Source: Penelope pileata
Taxonomy: Eukaryota > Chordata > Aves > Galliformes > Cracidae
Reading direction: 5' to 3'
DNA length: 64,000 nucleotides
Assembly: GCA_013396635.1 (NCBI GenBank)
Contig: WBMW01001711.1
Coordinates: forward strand, 42,215 to 106,214
Shown here: piece by piece, positions 25,503 through 37,232 of the stretch
Layout: every line of letters starts with the position of its first letter
Numbering within the stretch: the first letter of the stretch is position 1
Position numbers and translations under genes: made by a program
The notes under the pieces: generated by a model
What the model saw: the letters and a program-made list of their open reading frames with translations, nothing else
Databases searched by the model: none
What the model was told of the DNA's origin: nothing

Positions 25503-26102
25503 TGTGTGGAAATATCTCATTACCAGAACTTAATGTTCAACAAGTAGACATAGGAGTCCTGAAAAATAACTTTATTCAAATAAAGGGGGAGTCTACTGGG
25601 GCATTTCCCCATAGACTCCGTAGACCTCGTAGACAACCTCAAATTGTTGGGGTACACAGACTCCTTTTTATCCCTGCACCCTACTGCTATAGTGAGACCT
25701 CCCCCTTTCTCCATTGGCTGAGGTTCTTGGGGTTACATTCTTCTTGGTCTGCCTACCACACTCTCATCCCCCCAGTAGGTACCTCCCATAGTTTTCTTTG
25801 CCTATGCACACTTTGTAATCTGCATTCAGTTTGTTGTTTTGCCCAATTCGATCCATCTTTGTCTCCTCCTCGACAAAGTCCATCTCCTCTTTGTTCTGTC
25901 ATGCAAACAAGACCCACAAGCAGATGCCAAGCTGGCATTTCCTGCCATACATCTACAAGATGTATCTTTAACCAGTTCTTCTCAGCCTTCCTTCATCAGC
26001 TTTATCTTGCTTGCAGGGACTTTCTTAGATTATTTAGACTCTTCTAAATTTCAGTTTATTTTATTTTGCAAGGACACTATTATTCTGCTTTTCCCTTCAA
26101 CA
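25503..26102 (-). mobile_element. Solo LTR of a second avian ERV type (LTR family B)
   Basis: Read on the minus strand this has the layout of a complete LTR: a U3 of about 430 bases, a TATA-like GATAAAAAG at 25664-25672, an AATAAAG polyadenylation signal at 25570-25576 about 90 bases further on, and a U5 ending in CACA at 25503. The 183-codon plus-strand frame at 25496-26047 simply reads through it and shows no protein domain. The U3 limit at 26102 (a TG on the minus strand) is my best guess; an alternative limit at 26072 would place a matching GACAC on both sides. No provirus is attached and I see no other copy of this family in the window. Confidence 0.6.
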
Positions 26103-26746
26103 GGAAAGGAAAAATAATTTTCATTCATCCTATGCTATAAAGCCAAACTAGTGGACTCAGAAAATAAGAGTCTTCCTACTACACCTGAAACTTTTAAAGA
26201 CACCAAGAGCCCTAGAATCCACTTTTTCCAAGAATCATTGTTTGGATTTTTTTTTTTTTTTTTATATTCTGTACTTCAAACTGTAACTAAAATAAATAAA
26301 CAAAAAGCAACAACCACAAGGACTAAGGATAAAGCAAAGAACATAACTGAAACTACATGTCTGAGACTCAAGGAGTGCATTATCTCAAATCAACATGAGT
26401 CAATCAGCAACACTTCATGGATAGTTTTACATTCAAAAGCATTCCTTTGGACAGAGCCAGCAGTTGTTTGCTTTTGAATGAGAAGTCCCAAGAATGTCTT
26501 CTGGCTGAATACTTGGCCTGGGAGCAAGTATTTTCAGCTTGATACAGAGTGTTAGGAGATTAAACCGTTGCATGCTGTGAAGGCAAGATACAAGCTGGCT
26601 CTACCTGCTTCCTCTTATCTCTGCTGGTTTAAATTTGCAAAGCCGGGAAGCCGGGAACAAAAGAGTTCCTGATGAGAGCCCCAACCCCAGGAGCTGACAC
26701 TCCAAAGAGCAGTCTCGACCACTCTGGACTATAAATAAGAAAACAC
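26103..26746. other. AT-rich DNA with a T run
   Basis: An 18-base T run lies near 26248-26265. No gene recognised. Confidence 0.5.
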
Positions 26747-27470
26747 TGTTGTGGTTTGAGCCGGCAGGCCTGAAAACACCACACACTATGATTCCAGAAA
26801 ATCTCAGACAAACTCAACACAACAATGTATTATGTTGAGCAGGTATCCCTTTATTGTGGCACTGGCTGCATAGGGGATAGCTCCGCCAAGTATGCACACC
26901 AGACCATTTTACTCTTCTGCTTTTATGTCACAAAAACATACGTATTCATCACATTCCTCGGGAATCACATACATATTCCAATGAGCTTCCCAAAATGATT
27001 AACACAAGTTCCCTCCCACATAAGCATGGGTAGTGCCACCCAAAGTGTCTTCTTGGTGGCTTCTTGGTGGTTGCAGGATGAAGACAGATAGTCTTCCTCA
27101 GTGTTGAACTTCTGACCCTTGGTTGCTTTATAGTAAACCTACCTTTGTGATTGGGTTGCTTTATCCATTCTTATCAGAGATGCTCTGTCCTGTCCGTCTT
27201 TATCAGGGAGACTTTGATATGCAAACCGTTATCTGGAACACTTTGTTTTGCCTCTTGTCTGGAAGGTTTTGCTCAAGCTGATCACGTAAAGCATTCATTA
27301 ATAGCCCACCGGTCCCCCATACATTGTCTGCATTAACATCTAACTCAGCACGCATACATTATGCAGGTATCTAAACCAAGGCTAAGGCCCTGTTTCAGTA
27401 TATTTATCCTTGTTGTTCATTGTCATCCATCGTTCATTTTTATCCTCTGTACCATCACACCTTGGACAAC
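26747..27470 (-). mobile_element. LTR-like unit of a third ERV type (LTR family C), right edge uncertain
   Basis: On the minus strand an AATAAAG signal (26849-26855) follows a CATAAAAG TATA-like box (26920-26927) by about 70 bases, and the sequence ends CAAACCACAACA at 26747, a CA terminus. This order and spacing match an LTR U3-R-U5. The U3 side runs through moderately GC-balanced, non-AT-rich sequence to roughly 27470, where no clear TG boundary is visible. No internal retroviral region is joined. It could also be another kind of polyadenylated insertion. Confidence 0.45.
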
Positions 27471-30400
27471 CAAAGACCAACAACCCCTGACACCAAGACA
27501 TCACTGGAACTGAGGAGTGGTGAAACAGCTTTGCTTTGCTGTTTGTCAGAAACAGTCTGTCTGTCTGTTTCTTTCTTCATTTTCTCTTTTCACTTTATCT
27601 TCTTCTACTTTTCCACTCTTTGTAGTAGCCATTGCCTAATATTGTCTTAGAACTTTTGGTACAGAAATAACTCCTTTGTAAAGTACTCTCACTTGTAATG
27701 CTTATTAATTTCGTTACCAAAGTAGCCAATTTTATCTCCGAGTATTAGTTGTTCTTAGAAAGCTCTCAGTAAATTGATTTGTATTGTCCTTCTGAGTCCT
27801 GGATGACTCTAACGTGGTAGTGACCCCTACTGACTGGAGGAGACGTGTAAAAAATGTAAAATTTCTAAAGAGATTAAAGAAATCATCCTCTACTCTCTAA
27901 CTCAATCCATTTTAAGTACACAATAGCTTTATTATAATACAGATAAATATTGATACAAGACTAAAAATACTGTGGAAATGAAAGAGATGCATAAGTCATC
28001 TTTCTATTTTGGAGTAGAGAAGCAGATATTTTTATGTCTCTAGTCTTCCTTTTGTAGCTATTTGAAAGGAAATGAGTTCTTGAGGGCCAGTATACATAAT
28101 TTTTTTAAATAAAGAGACAAAAATGATTCATGAGCGCTTAAAAAGTATTAATGGAATCTGCTTTTATAACCCAAAAGTGTGGTCGAGTAACTTTAGGTTC
28201 ATCTGCTAATGTATCATTCATATTTTGCTTATCTGTATTTAGAATTATGATATCAACATCTCCACAATTTCTGAGAAGTGGCTTATGCATTTACAGTCCA
28301 AAGTTTACTGTAAAAATGAATGAGATTTTCATCAATTTTACTTTCACTTTATTTAATTGAATTACTTCAACACCGTTTGATTTTACAACTTAACTGGCTG
28401 AACAGTAAAATATGATACAGTAAGTGACACCACAGCATTCTGCACACTTTTTCAGTACTTCCTGTAAGTAAAATAATAAACCTTATATTAATGACTTACA
28501 AGGATATTTACATTTGAAACATAATTTTAGAATTTTATTTATTTTTTTCATCATTGTGATTGGAAAATTCTTTACAATTAATAGCTAATTAAAGTAGTCC
28601 AAACACTACTCCTCTGTTCTAAAATTCCATGAATGACAAAGCTGTTTTCTTGTTCTACACTCTATTAATTTGTGTATTTTTCTGTACTTATTCTTTGTGA
28701 GGTTATTTACTTTATTCATAATGTAACATCAAGAGCAGCAAATAGTTCCCATAGATCCAAGAATCAAGACATGAGATGTAAGATGGCCAACCAAATGACA
28801 TCAATTTACATATCAAAAATAGTTAGTACACAGTTCTACTACTCAAATGTCATATTCCTTCAGTATTCACGGTAGTTATAGGCAGAAAAGTAACTTCAAT
28901 GAAAACATCTTCATATCTGAGGTCTTAGAAGGCCTTCCTATTTATTTGTATTTTCTCTTTTTCATTGACCTTCAGAAAAAAATATCTCCATTCCATTCTA
29001 GATTCTGTACTGTAGAAGAGGTGATGGATGAGAAAGGAATGCAATGGAAGAAATATTCAGGTGTAGGGAGTCGTTTTATGCTTGACTGAAGGATGAAGGG
29101 ATTCCAGACTTGGAGGAAAACAATTTGGTTACTATCCAGCTACTTAATTATATATCTAATATAAATTGACAATCTTCATGTAGAGCAATGAAATATAAAA
29201 TCACCAAAGCTATGCCACAGTTGTCTTTCCCTACTGCTAATCTATCTAACAGTTAACAAAGTTTATTTCCTTTTTCCAGTTTGATTCAAACTCAGAGACT
29301 CATTCAACGCCGGTAGCAAAAATTTATCAGTGGCTAGGCCCTCACTCTTCCAAGGTGAAATTCTTTTCTACTGTATATTTACCAATGCATTGTCACATTA
29401 GACGTACAGTCTAGTATCATTTTAAATATCCTGAGGGAAGTTATTTCATGACCTAATAGATCTCACTGTCAAGAAGCTTTTAAGTGAAATTCAGCTTCAG
29501 TTTTGCCTTTCTTAATCTTATCCCATTACTCAAGAATGAAGCACTCTAAACTAATGTAAATATTTCTTCTCTTTCCCAACACTTAAACTCCTCCAGCAGT
29601 TTTGGGCTGTCATCATGTTTCTTTATTAGTTATTACTCACAGACACAATAGAGGTATCCCTGAAGTCTGGCATTTTATCATAGGATAAGGTATTTAAAAT
29701 ATCCACCAAGATTACATGCCAACTGCAGGCAGTAGCTACCATTAGCCATACTTGCAGTAAGCATTTCTGGTGTATACATCCAATTTTCATCTGTTGTACT
29801 TATAGTCTTGTAGAATTCCTTCATTCCCCAGTTCCTTCAGTTTCAATTTTCCTTTCATTTATTATTACTGTTACTATTTTTATTTTTTATTTTTTTACAT
29901 TGCACACTGTGAGATACAAGATAAAAATCTAAATGGCAGTTATTGCTTTAAAAATAGCATAAAATAAAAAGTGACATGTGAAGGAATTTACAGGCTTAAA
30001 GACTATATACTGTAAAATTTGTGACAATTTATGACAAAATTTATGATTTATAACTTCTAGTTTCATCTCTCAACACATTAATTCCTTTTCAGTTTTGTGA
30101 GAGAAGTAGAAATTAAAAACTTGTGCAAGAGCCAGGTCGGGAAAGAACGGCCATGATCTTAGGAGCGACTTTAGATCTGGTGACCATGGCCACTAATACT
30201 GTCCCTATCTTTTGTAGTTTGTGCCAAGTGTTAAAAAACATCAACAGATTAATAACGCACATCTGGGACAAGTTTTGGAGGCAAAGAAGATAATACTGAA
30301 CTTAATTCAGTAAAAATGCAGAAAAAACTTGAACTGGTTACAAACTCAGGAAATGGATTGTCATTTTTCTTAGGGACTGAAGGATAGTTTCCTGTTGGGA

Positions 30401-30732
30401 GTACCAAACAAAGGGTATTCACAGTAATAAGATAGGAATGATGAAGTCTTAGGTAAAGGTTTTTGACAAAAACAAAAATCCAGGAATTATTGACTCGGAA
30501 AGAGAAAAGCTCCACTGAGGCAGACTGAGGTTAGAGGAAAGGAAACAAGGCCCAAGAAGGCAACATAAATTTAAGCAGACAATACACATGGCAAATGGAG
30601 TAAGCATTTATCCTTTCTGTTAAATAATGTGATGACATTGCTTTGCTTATGCATTCCAGATCTTTGATTACTTTTCTCTCTAGGTAACTTCACAGACTCG
30701 TATCTACTTCCAGCTCAGATCTGCTTTCCGAT
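27471..30732. other. AT-rich DNA, no gene seen
   Basis: More than 3 kb without a repeat or gene I recognise. Short frames at 28151-28360, 28672-28875, 28847-29089 and 30249-30515 show no domain. Confidence 0.5.
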
Positions 30733-31254
30733 ATGGCAATTGAGCACTGTGTCCAGCTTTGGGCACCACAACCTAAAAAGAACATAAAACTATTAAAGAG
30801 CAGCCAAAGGAGGGCTACAAAGATGGTGAAGGGCCTAGAGGGCAAGATGTGTGAAGAGTGGTTGAGGACTCTTTGTTTGTTCAGTCTAGAGAAGAGGAGA
30901 CTGAAGGGAGGGCCTTATGGCAGCCTAGAGCTTCCTCACAGAGGGGAGCAGAGGGGTAGGTGCTGATCTCCTCTCTCTAGCAATAGCGACAGGACATGAG
31001 GAAATGGCATGGAGCTGCATCAGGGGAGGGTCAGATTGGTCATTAGGAAAAGGTTTTTCATGGTGAGGGTGGTTAGGCACTGGAACAGGCTTTCCAGGGC
31101 AGTGGTCATGGTGCAAAGCCTGCTAGGGTTTCAGAAGCATTTCGACAACACTCTCAGAAATATGGTTTGTTTTTTTTGATGGTCTTATGTGGAGCCAGCA
31201 GCTGGTTTTAATGGTCATTGTGAGTTTATTCCAACTCAGGATATCATATGATTT
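30733..31254 (+). mobile_element. CR1 LINE, 5'-truncated
   Basis: Plus-strand CR1 ORF2 C-terminal region. The frame at 30733-30966 shows EHCVQLWAPQPKK, then LLKSSQRRATKMVKGLE and LFSLEKRRLKGG, followed after a deletion and frameshift by the FFMVRVVRHWN-type block and TMWSQQLV-like tail. It ends near 31254 in a degraded terminal repeat. It closely parallels 12048-12365 but begins about 200 bases further 5', so the two are independent insertions of the same subfamily. Confidence 0.88.
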
Positions 31255-31384
31255 GAGAACTATAAGTAAAGAATGATTAGTTTTACAGAATTTACCCTTT
31301 ACGCACATGAAAAACAGAGAAAATATTGATTTTATTTGCCTTACAACTGCCACTTAAACTGGGAAATACCACTCCTTGAGTAGG
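31255..31384 (+). repeat. Downstream extension shared with 12366-12490
   Basis: The segment after the CR1 end aligns with the one after the CR1 at 12048-12365 and stops at the same CCTTGAGTAGGA. The sequences part beyond it. No second terminal repeat is visible here, unlike at 12488. Confidence 0.7.
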
Positions 31385-34339
31385 ATAACCAGAATTACTC
31401 AGTTAGTGCATAGGAGCCCAGTCAATCATGTATTATCTAAGTCAATATTTGATCATTTCAGAAAATATGTAAACTAATAGGTTGTAACAACCTCAAATGA
31501 CTCTTTATAAACTGTATTTTAAATCTTCCTTAGGCCAGAGTTCATGGATTTGGCAGATCACCATTTCTATTTTATTCCAGCCTTCAAATTAGAAATTCAG
31601 AGTCTCTTGACTTAACAAGTAATAGTCGCTTTTTTACTTTAACCAATGTGTTTATCTGCCACCAAATAAGCAAAAAAACAGAAGTTAAAAAAAAAAAGTA
31701 AATCTGTGCATGTGTAATAATGGCATAATGACAGTACAAACAGGATATAAGAATATTATTATTACAACAGAATAACATGATCTCTTAATGTAGGCTCCCA
31801 CTAAGCTTTAGTGAGGCATTACAGGCATTACAATAAACCATCTTTGGAAAACAATAATTAAGAACAACTAAATAATACAGAAATGACAGTCTTATTTTCC
31901 TGCTGAGTTCTAGTTTTGTCTGAGAACACTAGATAAAACCAAAACGCTTACAATTCAGATGAACAGACAAGGAAATATCCTTCATCTCATGAGTAAAATG
32001 TTGAAATTCACCATAGACAGCAAAAATTTATTTTATGTGTCACTATTCCTGTGTATTTTATACATGTATATATGTTAATCAATGTCTAAAGTAAACTTCA
32101 TATCTATTTCTTAATCTTGCTGACAATTTTCCAACTGATATCAAGTCCTGTTCCTTTAATCCTAATTCTTAATGCCTTTTCAGCTATTAATCATGTTTCT
32201 ATTTTCCCTTTAGTTCACAAAACACTACGCCTTTTTTTCAATCACTCTCCCTTTTTTTCCATACTTGTACCTTTCACAACCTCCACTTACATTTTCAACA
32301 TTTTGCCATCAGGCTTTTGCTCCCTCTTATTACAAAATGAATTTTCACCCACTGTTGCACCATCCAAAATAGCCATACCATGTCCTGCTTTCATTTATTA
32401 TTATATCTCATTCATAAATTTTATAAATTTTAGAAATTTTTCGTATTCATGGAATTCATGGAAAATTTGTGCTATTTCTATCTTCTTTCTATCCTAAAGA
32501 GAGAGAATTTCCTGCAGCCATATTCTGACCCTAATCACTGGCTCCCCCACTACTGATGTAGCTATACTTCCCTTTGCCCTTCCTCTGCTGCAGGTATTTT
32601 GGCATAAGCAGAAAGAGTCATATTTACTCTTTTGCTTAGCTATGACAATACAAAAGGACAATGAATAAAGCAGTCACTGTAATGTGACCATTCCTTATGA
32701 AACTGATAAGAACGATCTCACTGTTACCTCATGTGCTCCCTTTCTGCTCTGTTAAACTCAATCATGTGGCTGGCCCTTAACTTTTTGTTGTATTAGGCTC
32801 CCTAATTGCCAATGCACCATAAGACTTCTATTCATTTCCCTATAAATTAGGCAACTTCAGACGAATGAGATGAATTACCTTTTAGAGGTACCTTATTTCT
32901 TTTACTAAAAATATGTTTGGAGAACCAGATGGCCAAAAACGATAACATGTAGATTGCTAAATTATATGTGATTAATTCCTTCTTAACGAATATAGTGATA
33001 CAACTTAAGATAAACAAGCAACACTCAAATAGAATTTCCCTTGTAAATATTGTCTGACATTATGCACTATTTAATATTTACATAGCCCAATTTTTCCACA
33101 ACAATAAGATTTAACTTTGTTGTGTCTCACCTATTCCTGCCAGTTAGAAGCAGATGATGTAAACAGGTTATTTTCTAATAAACATTGACTAATCTCACTG
33201 TATACTATCTTTATGAAATCTTAGGTAATAAGATGGAAAGCAAGAGCTTCTATTGTGATGTCTTGCACTCCAGTAAGTTGATGAAACTGAAGCGACCACA
33301 ATGCATAGTTATCTGAACTGTAAACTGCCATGCTAACTAGCCCATTATAGAATTACAATAATATAGATTTAAACTACAATTACTAAATTTGGAATTTGAG
33401 AAAGAAGATTTCTTAAAAAAAAAACAACATCTTAGTTTTTGCTAGATCAGATAGATTGTGTCAATTAAAACAGGACACTTTGAGCATAAGAACTAAAAGC
33501 TTCAAAAATACATATACAGAATATCAGTCAGAATATTTCTATCCATAATCTGTTTGCTAACTGAATTCTTATGCATTTAGAAGAAAGTTAATTTCATGTC
33601 AAATTTTTCATTTGCTTTATAAAAGAACTGGTTGTATCCTAGAACATATTACTATTTTATGGATGAAATATTTGAATATTATGTGAGATTATGATCAATA
33701 GTCTAGTATCAATTTTAATTTCTATTAATTGACATTGATGGCATTATTTGTTAATATTTCAAATGTGTGTGGACAGATTTTGTTTTTGTTTTTTAAACTC
33801 TTATGGTCTACCTCAATTTGTGTCCACAGCTTCCTTCTCACACAGAAATAGAGAAGTAAATTCTTCTGAGTATTGTTGAATATCACATACCTCTTGTTTT
33901 TCTTACAAGCGCTTCTCTGTGGTCTCTTTTCAATGCAAATTCAGGGCTAAAGTTAAGAAAGATCTTGCAAATCCACGTCAGATGGACTTGAGTGTGAAGT
34001 TGCATTGCCAAAAAAAAATTTAAAAAATCAACATCAGACTTGAGTGGGAAGTCACATTGTCAAGGGAAAAAAAAAAAAAAAAACCAATGAATTCGTAGCA
34101 CAGTCCTCTGGCTTTTACTACTCTACCAAAAGCAAAAAAATAATAAGAAGATTTTCCTCCAGTCTGAAGCGAACACTCATGTCATGGGAGCGTGTGGAGA
34201 CTACACAATTTCTGTTCTCTCCAGCACTGAGAATATAAATACAACTGTAATTTTTCAGACCAGAGCATGAACCAGGCTTTGACATTCCTCTCCAGAGAAT
34301 ACCTGAGAAAAGGTCAAAAATAGGACAAGTCTATACATT
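31385..34339. other. AT-rich DNA with a small tandem duplication
   Basis: No gene recognised. A 126-codon frame at 32117-32497 is Phe/Ile/Ser-rich because the DNA is T-rich. The tandem duplication is annotated separately. Confidence 0.5.
33976..34081. repeat. Imperfect tandem duplication, about 52-base unit
   Basis: ACTTGAGTGTGAAGTTGCAT at 33986 recurs as ACTTGAGTGGGAAGTCACAT at 34038, and both copies run into A-rich tails. The period is 52 bases. Confidence 0.85.
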
Positions 34340-34620
34340 ATTTCCCTGTACTACTCCTCCTGATTCAAGTCTAGTTTTTATCTCATTGGCAATACAAAGT
34401 GGATTTGCCTTCCATGAATCTCTCCAGACTCCTCTTAAAGTCACAGAAACTTTGAACATCTACCATATTCTCTGGCAAGGAGTTCCACAGCTACACCATC
34501 CACTCCATGAGACAATACCTTCAAGCATTTATGTACTTTGTTTGATACCATTTAATTCTTCTACTACAAGAGACTTATGTAGCTTAATTGGAAACCCATG
34601 CTGGTTTAGAATGTGAATAT
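34340..34620 (-). mobile_element. Old CR1-like LINE fragment
   Basis: On the minus strand one reads LWNSLPENMVDVQSF followed by DFKRSLERFMEGK, the C-terminal signature of CR1-family ORF2, though unlike the other copies here and clearly more diverged. An in-frame stop precedes it. It appears to be an ancient CR1 or related subfamily. Edges are approximate. Confidence 0.65.
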
Positions 34621-37037
34621 GGCATTAGAATCATCTAAGTTTGAAAACACCATCATCATCAGATTCAACCATAAAACTGACCTACAAGTCCCTACGGCTA
34701 TAAAATTGTCCATGTCACATTCTGAGTTGTGTATTTTCTGCAGCAAAGTGAAATAATCTTGGAACAAGGGCAGCTTAATTTTGGCATATATTCTATGTTC
34801 TCTGGGGCTGCCAGTGGTTAAAGAACAGCACACACAGTGTTTTGATTCCAGATGATATTATCTGTAAATATAAACATGAGAATGAATTTCTACTGCTATA
34901 TGAATCTTTGACATGACTCAATAAACTGTTCCTGTGTAATTCATCTAGTCAGTAGACCACAGTGTTTATTGTTTTGCTTCAGAGGCTTTACTGTTCCCTC
35001 CAGTCCTATCCATTCAAAATAAGAAGCCAGCTTGCACCCAAATTTTTAAATGAAATAAGTAAATTTGCTTCTGAATATAACACAATGCAATTAATATATA
35101 TTTATTTCTGAGGTCCACCTCATCACCTTGACCTGCTTTTGCCATCCACAATAGAATCCCTGGCACTTAAACAGTAAGCCGGAATCGCATTGTATAGGTA
35201 TGCACTGTGTATGTACATAAAACTATAAAATATGTATTATACAAATTCTGTAAAAATTAGATTAGTAGTATAAACATAAAAATATGTCTTCTCATAAAAG
35301 CTACAGAATTTCTGTATATAGAAAACAAATATACAATTCAACATTGTTTTACATGGTAGGCTGTCAAAATTATATGAAATATAATAACTAATAACGGAAT
35401 GTGATTAATAACACCAAACATAAAACTGATTTAATCAGTTTTCCTCCCTAATAACATTTCTTTCTATTTTCATATGAAATACTGAAACTGAAATCTTACC
35501 CAGGCCATGTATGATCAAGCTGTATATTGAATCATGTTGAATAAAAAATTTTGTCCTTATATTTTTCCTTTAATGTCACACATTCCCACTATTCACTCCT
35601 GAATTACAGTGATAAAAAGAGATGGAAAGTTCTCTTGTTTCTTCCTAAGTTATTTATTTTGATATGAAATGTGTGTGTATATATTAAAACCCTATACTAC
35701 GCATCAAAATAAGAATCTGCAAATGTTTGCATTGTAAACATATCAAAATAATTGACATTAAAAAAAAAAAGATTTCTCAAACGTATCTTGAACATTTTAA
35801 GATTTAAGTGACAAGGAGAAAATATTCCAAGTTAGGACATGACTCTTCTCTTACCTACAACACAGTGAATCAAGAAAAACTGCCAATTTTTCCACTGAAC
35901 TTATAATCAATGTGAAGTGAGATTAACACTGTGATGTAGCCAGAACAAGGCTGTGGCACAAAGTCATTGAGCTGGTCATGCAATACCAGCAGTGTTCTTT
36001 TTACCCTGTCATTAAATAAGCCTTTAGTAAACAGTACTGACAGTACTAAACTTTTCTCTTGATTAGTTCTCTTACAAATATTCATTTTTTTTCTTTTAGA
36101 AATGCAAATGGAATAGTGTGCAGCACTTATTAAAAGCAGCTCTTAATTAGAAAATGTTAGGGGATGCAATTTCAGAACAGCAATTTTAAGTCCAGACATA
36201 TGCTTCCACCACAGGAGCCATCTCAGTGTCTGTAACATATGAAGAAAATTCATTACTTAGCATCATAAAGATTTCATTGTTCATCTCCAACAGAAACTAC
36301 AACATGAAGCCCAGAACTTTGCTAAGTATTTCTTTTCTGTGTAATGGTAGATTTTCATCTGTGCATGCTTCTATTTTTCTAACACATATAGTTGATATGC
36401 AAATACATTTTTAACTAAATGATTTCCATATTTCAGAGGAGCAGAAGTACCAGATTTTCACATTTGGAATGTAGTCAGTTTTGGTTCACTGCTGGCACTA
36501 CGTAACAATGCTAACATGGCTTTTTAAATAAATATGCTTGGATTTGTTTCCATTTCTTTCAGTCATTTTTTTCCACCTCTGTTTTCTAAAGATTTTTCCT
36601 GGTCTCTTTTTTTTTCGTTTTTTTTTCTTTTTCCCAAGAGTTTTATTTTCATTACTGGTAATTTTTAATTTTTCTTTCTCAAAACTGTGTCATTCCTTCT
36701 ACTGCCGTTTTTCTTCTTCTGTGACCTTGTTTCTCAGCTTTTCTCATTCATTTCTGCCAAAAAGTGGAAGAGTTCAGCTCTTTCATCTCCTTCAATTTAC
36801 AGTTCACTTCAGTGTTAATATTTAGCTCATTTCCCTTTTCTTTCCACATTCTTTCTTGACCATGGAAAATTTCAACCAGAAAAAAGGTCTTTTACTCTGG
36901 CAGACACCTAAAGAATGTGGTCAGAGAGAAAGATATTCTGAAAATGAAATTTTGCCCAGTTTTGACCTCTTCTTTTTGGCTTCCTTGGGAATCTGAGAGA
37001 AAGAAAGTTGCTATGAAGTTACTGCTTTTTGTTTTAG

Positions 37038-37232
37038 CCTGTAATGCTGGATTCATGTTAAAATCATACTCCTCATTGGAATGCGATTGGCTAAACCTAT
37101 CTCAGAAACCAGCACATCTGGGAGAGCCTCCACTCTTATTTCATCTTGTGCTTAATGCAGTTATACCAATCACCTCATTCATTGGAAGTATTGCTTGGGG
37201 AAAACCAGCAGAACAAAAACCTAAAGGATTAA
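37038..37232 (+). other. Candidate protein-coding exon (speculative)
   Basis: The segment follows a good acceptor (CTGCTTTTTGTTTTAG) and ends at a strong donor (GTAAGT at 37233). Its length of 195 bases is a multiple of three. It lies in an open frame that spans 36917-37306 and encodes a stretch rich in Leu, Pro and aromatic residues, with a hydrophobic run (LLFHLVLNAVIPITSFIG) that could be one membrane segment. I do not recognise a family. Such signals arise by chance in 64 kb, so this stays a weak candidate. Confidence 0.15.

Noticed and set aside
25496..26047. 183-codon plus-strand frame, the longest free of Ns
   Set aside because: It runs antisense through an LTR whose TATA box and poly(A) signal explain the sequence.
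32117..32497. 126-codon open frame on the plus strand
   Set aside because: Phe/Ile/Ser-rich product of T-rich DNA, no domain and no splice or promoter support.
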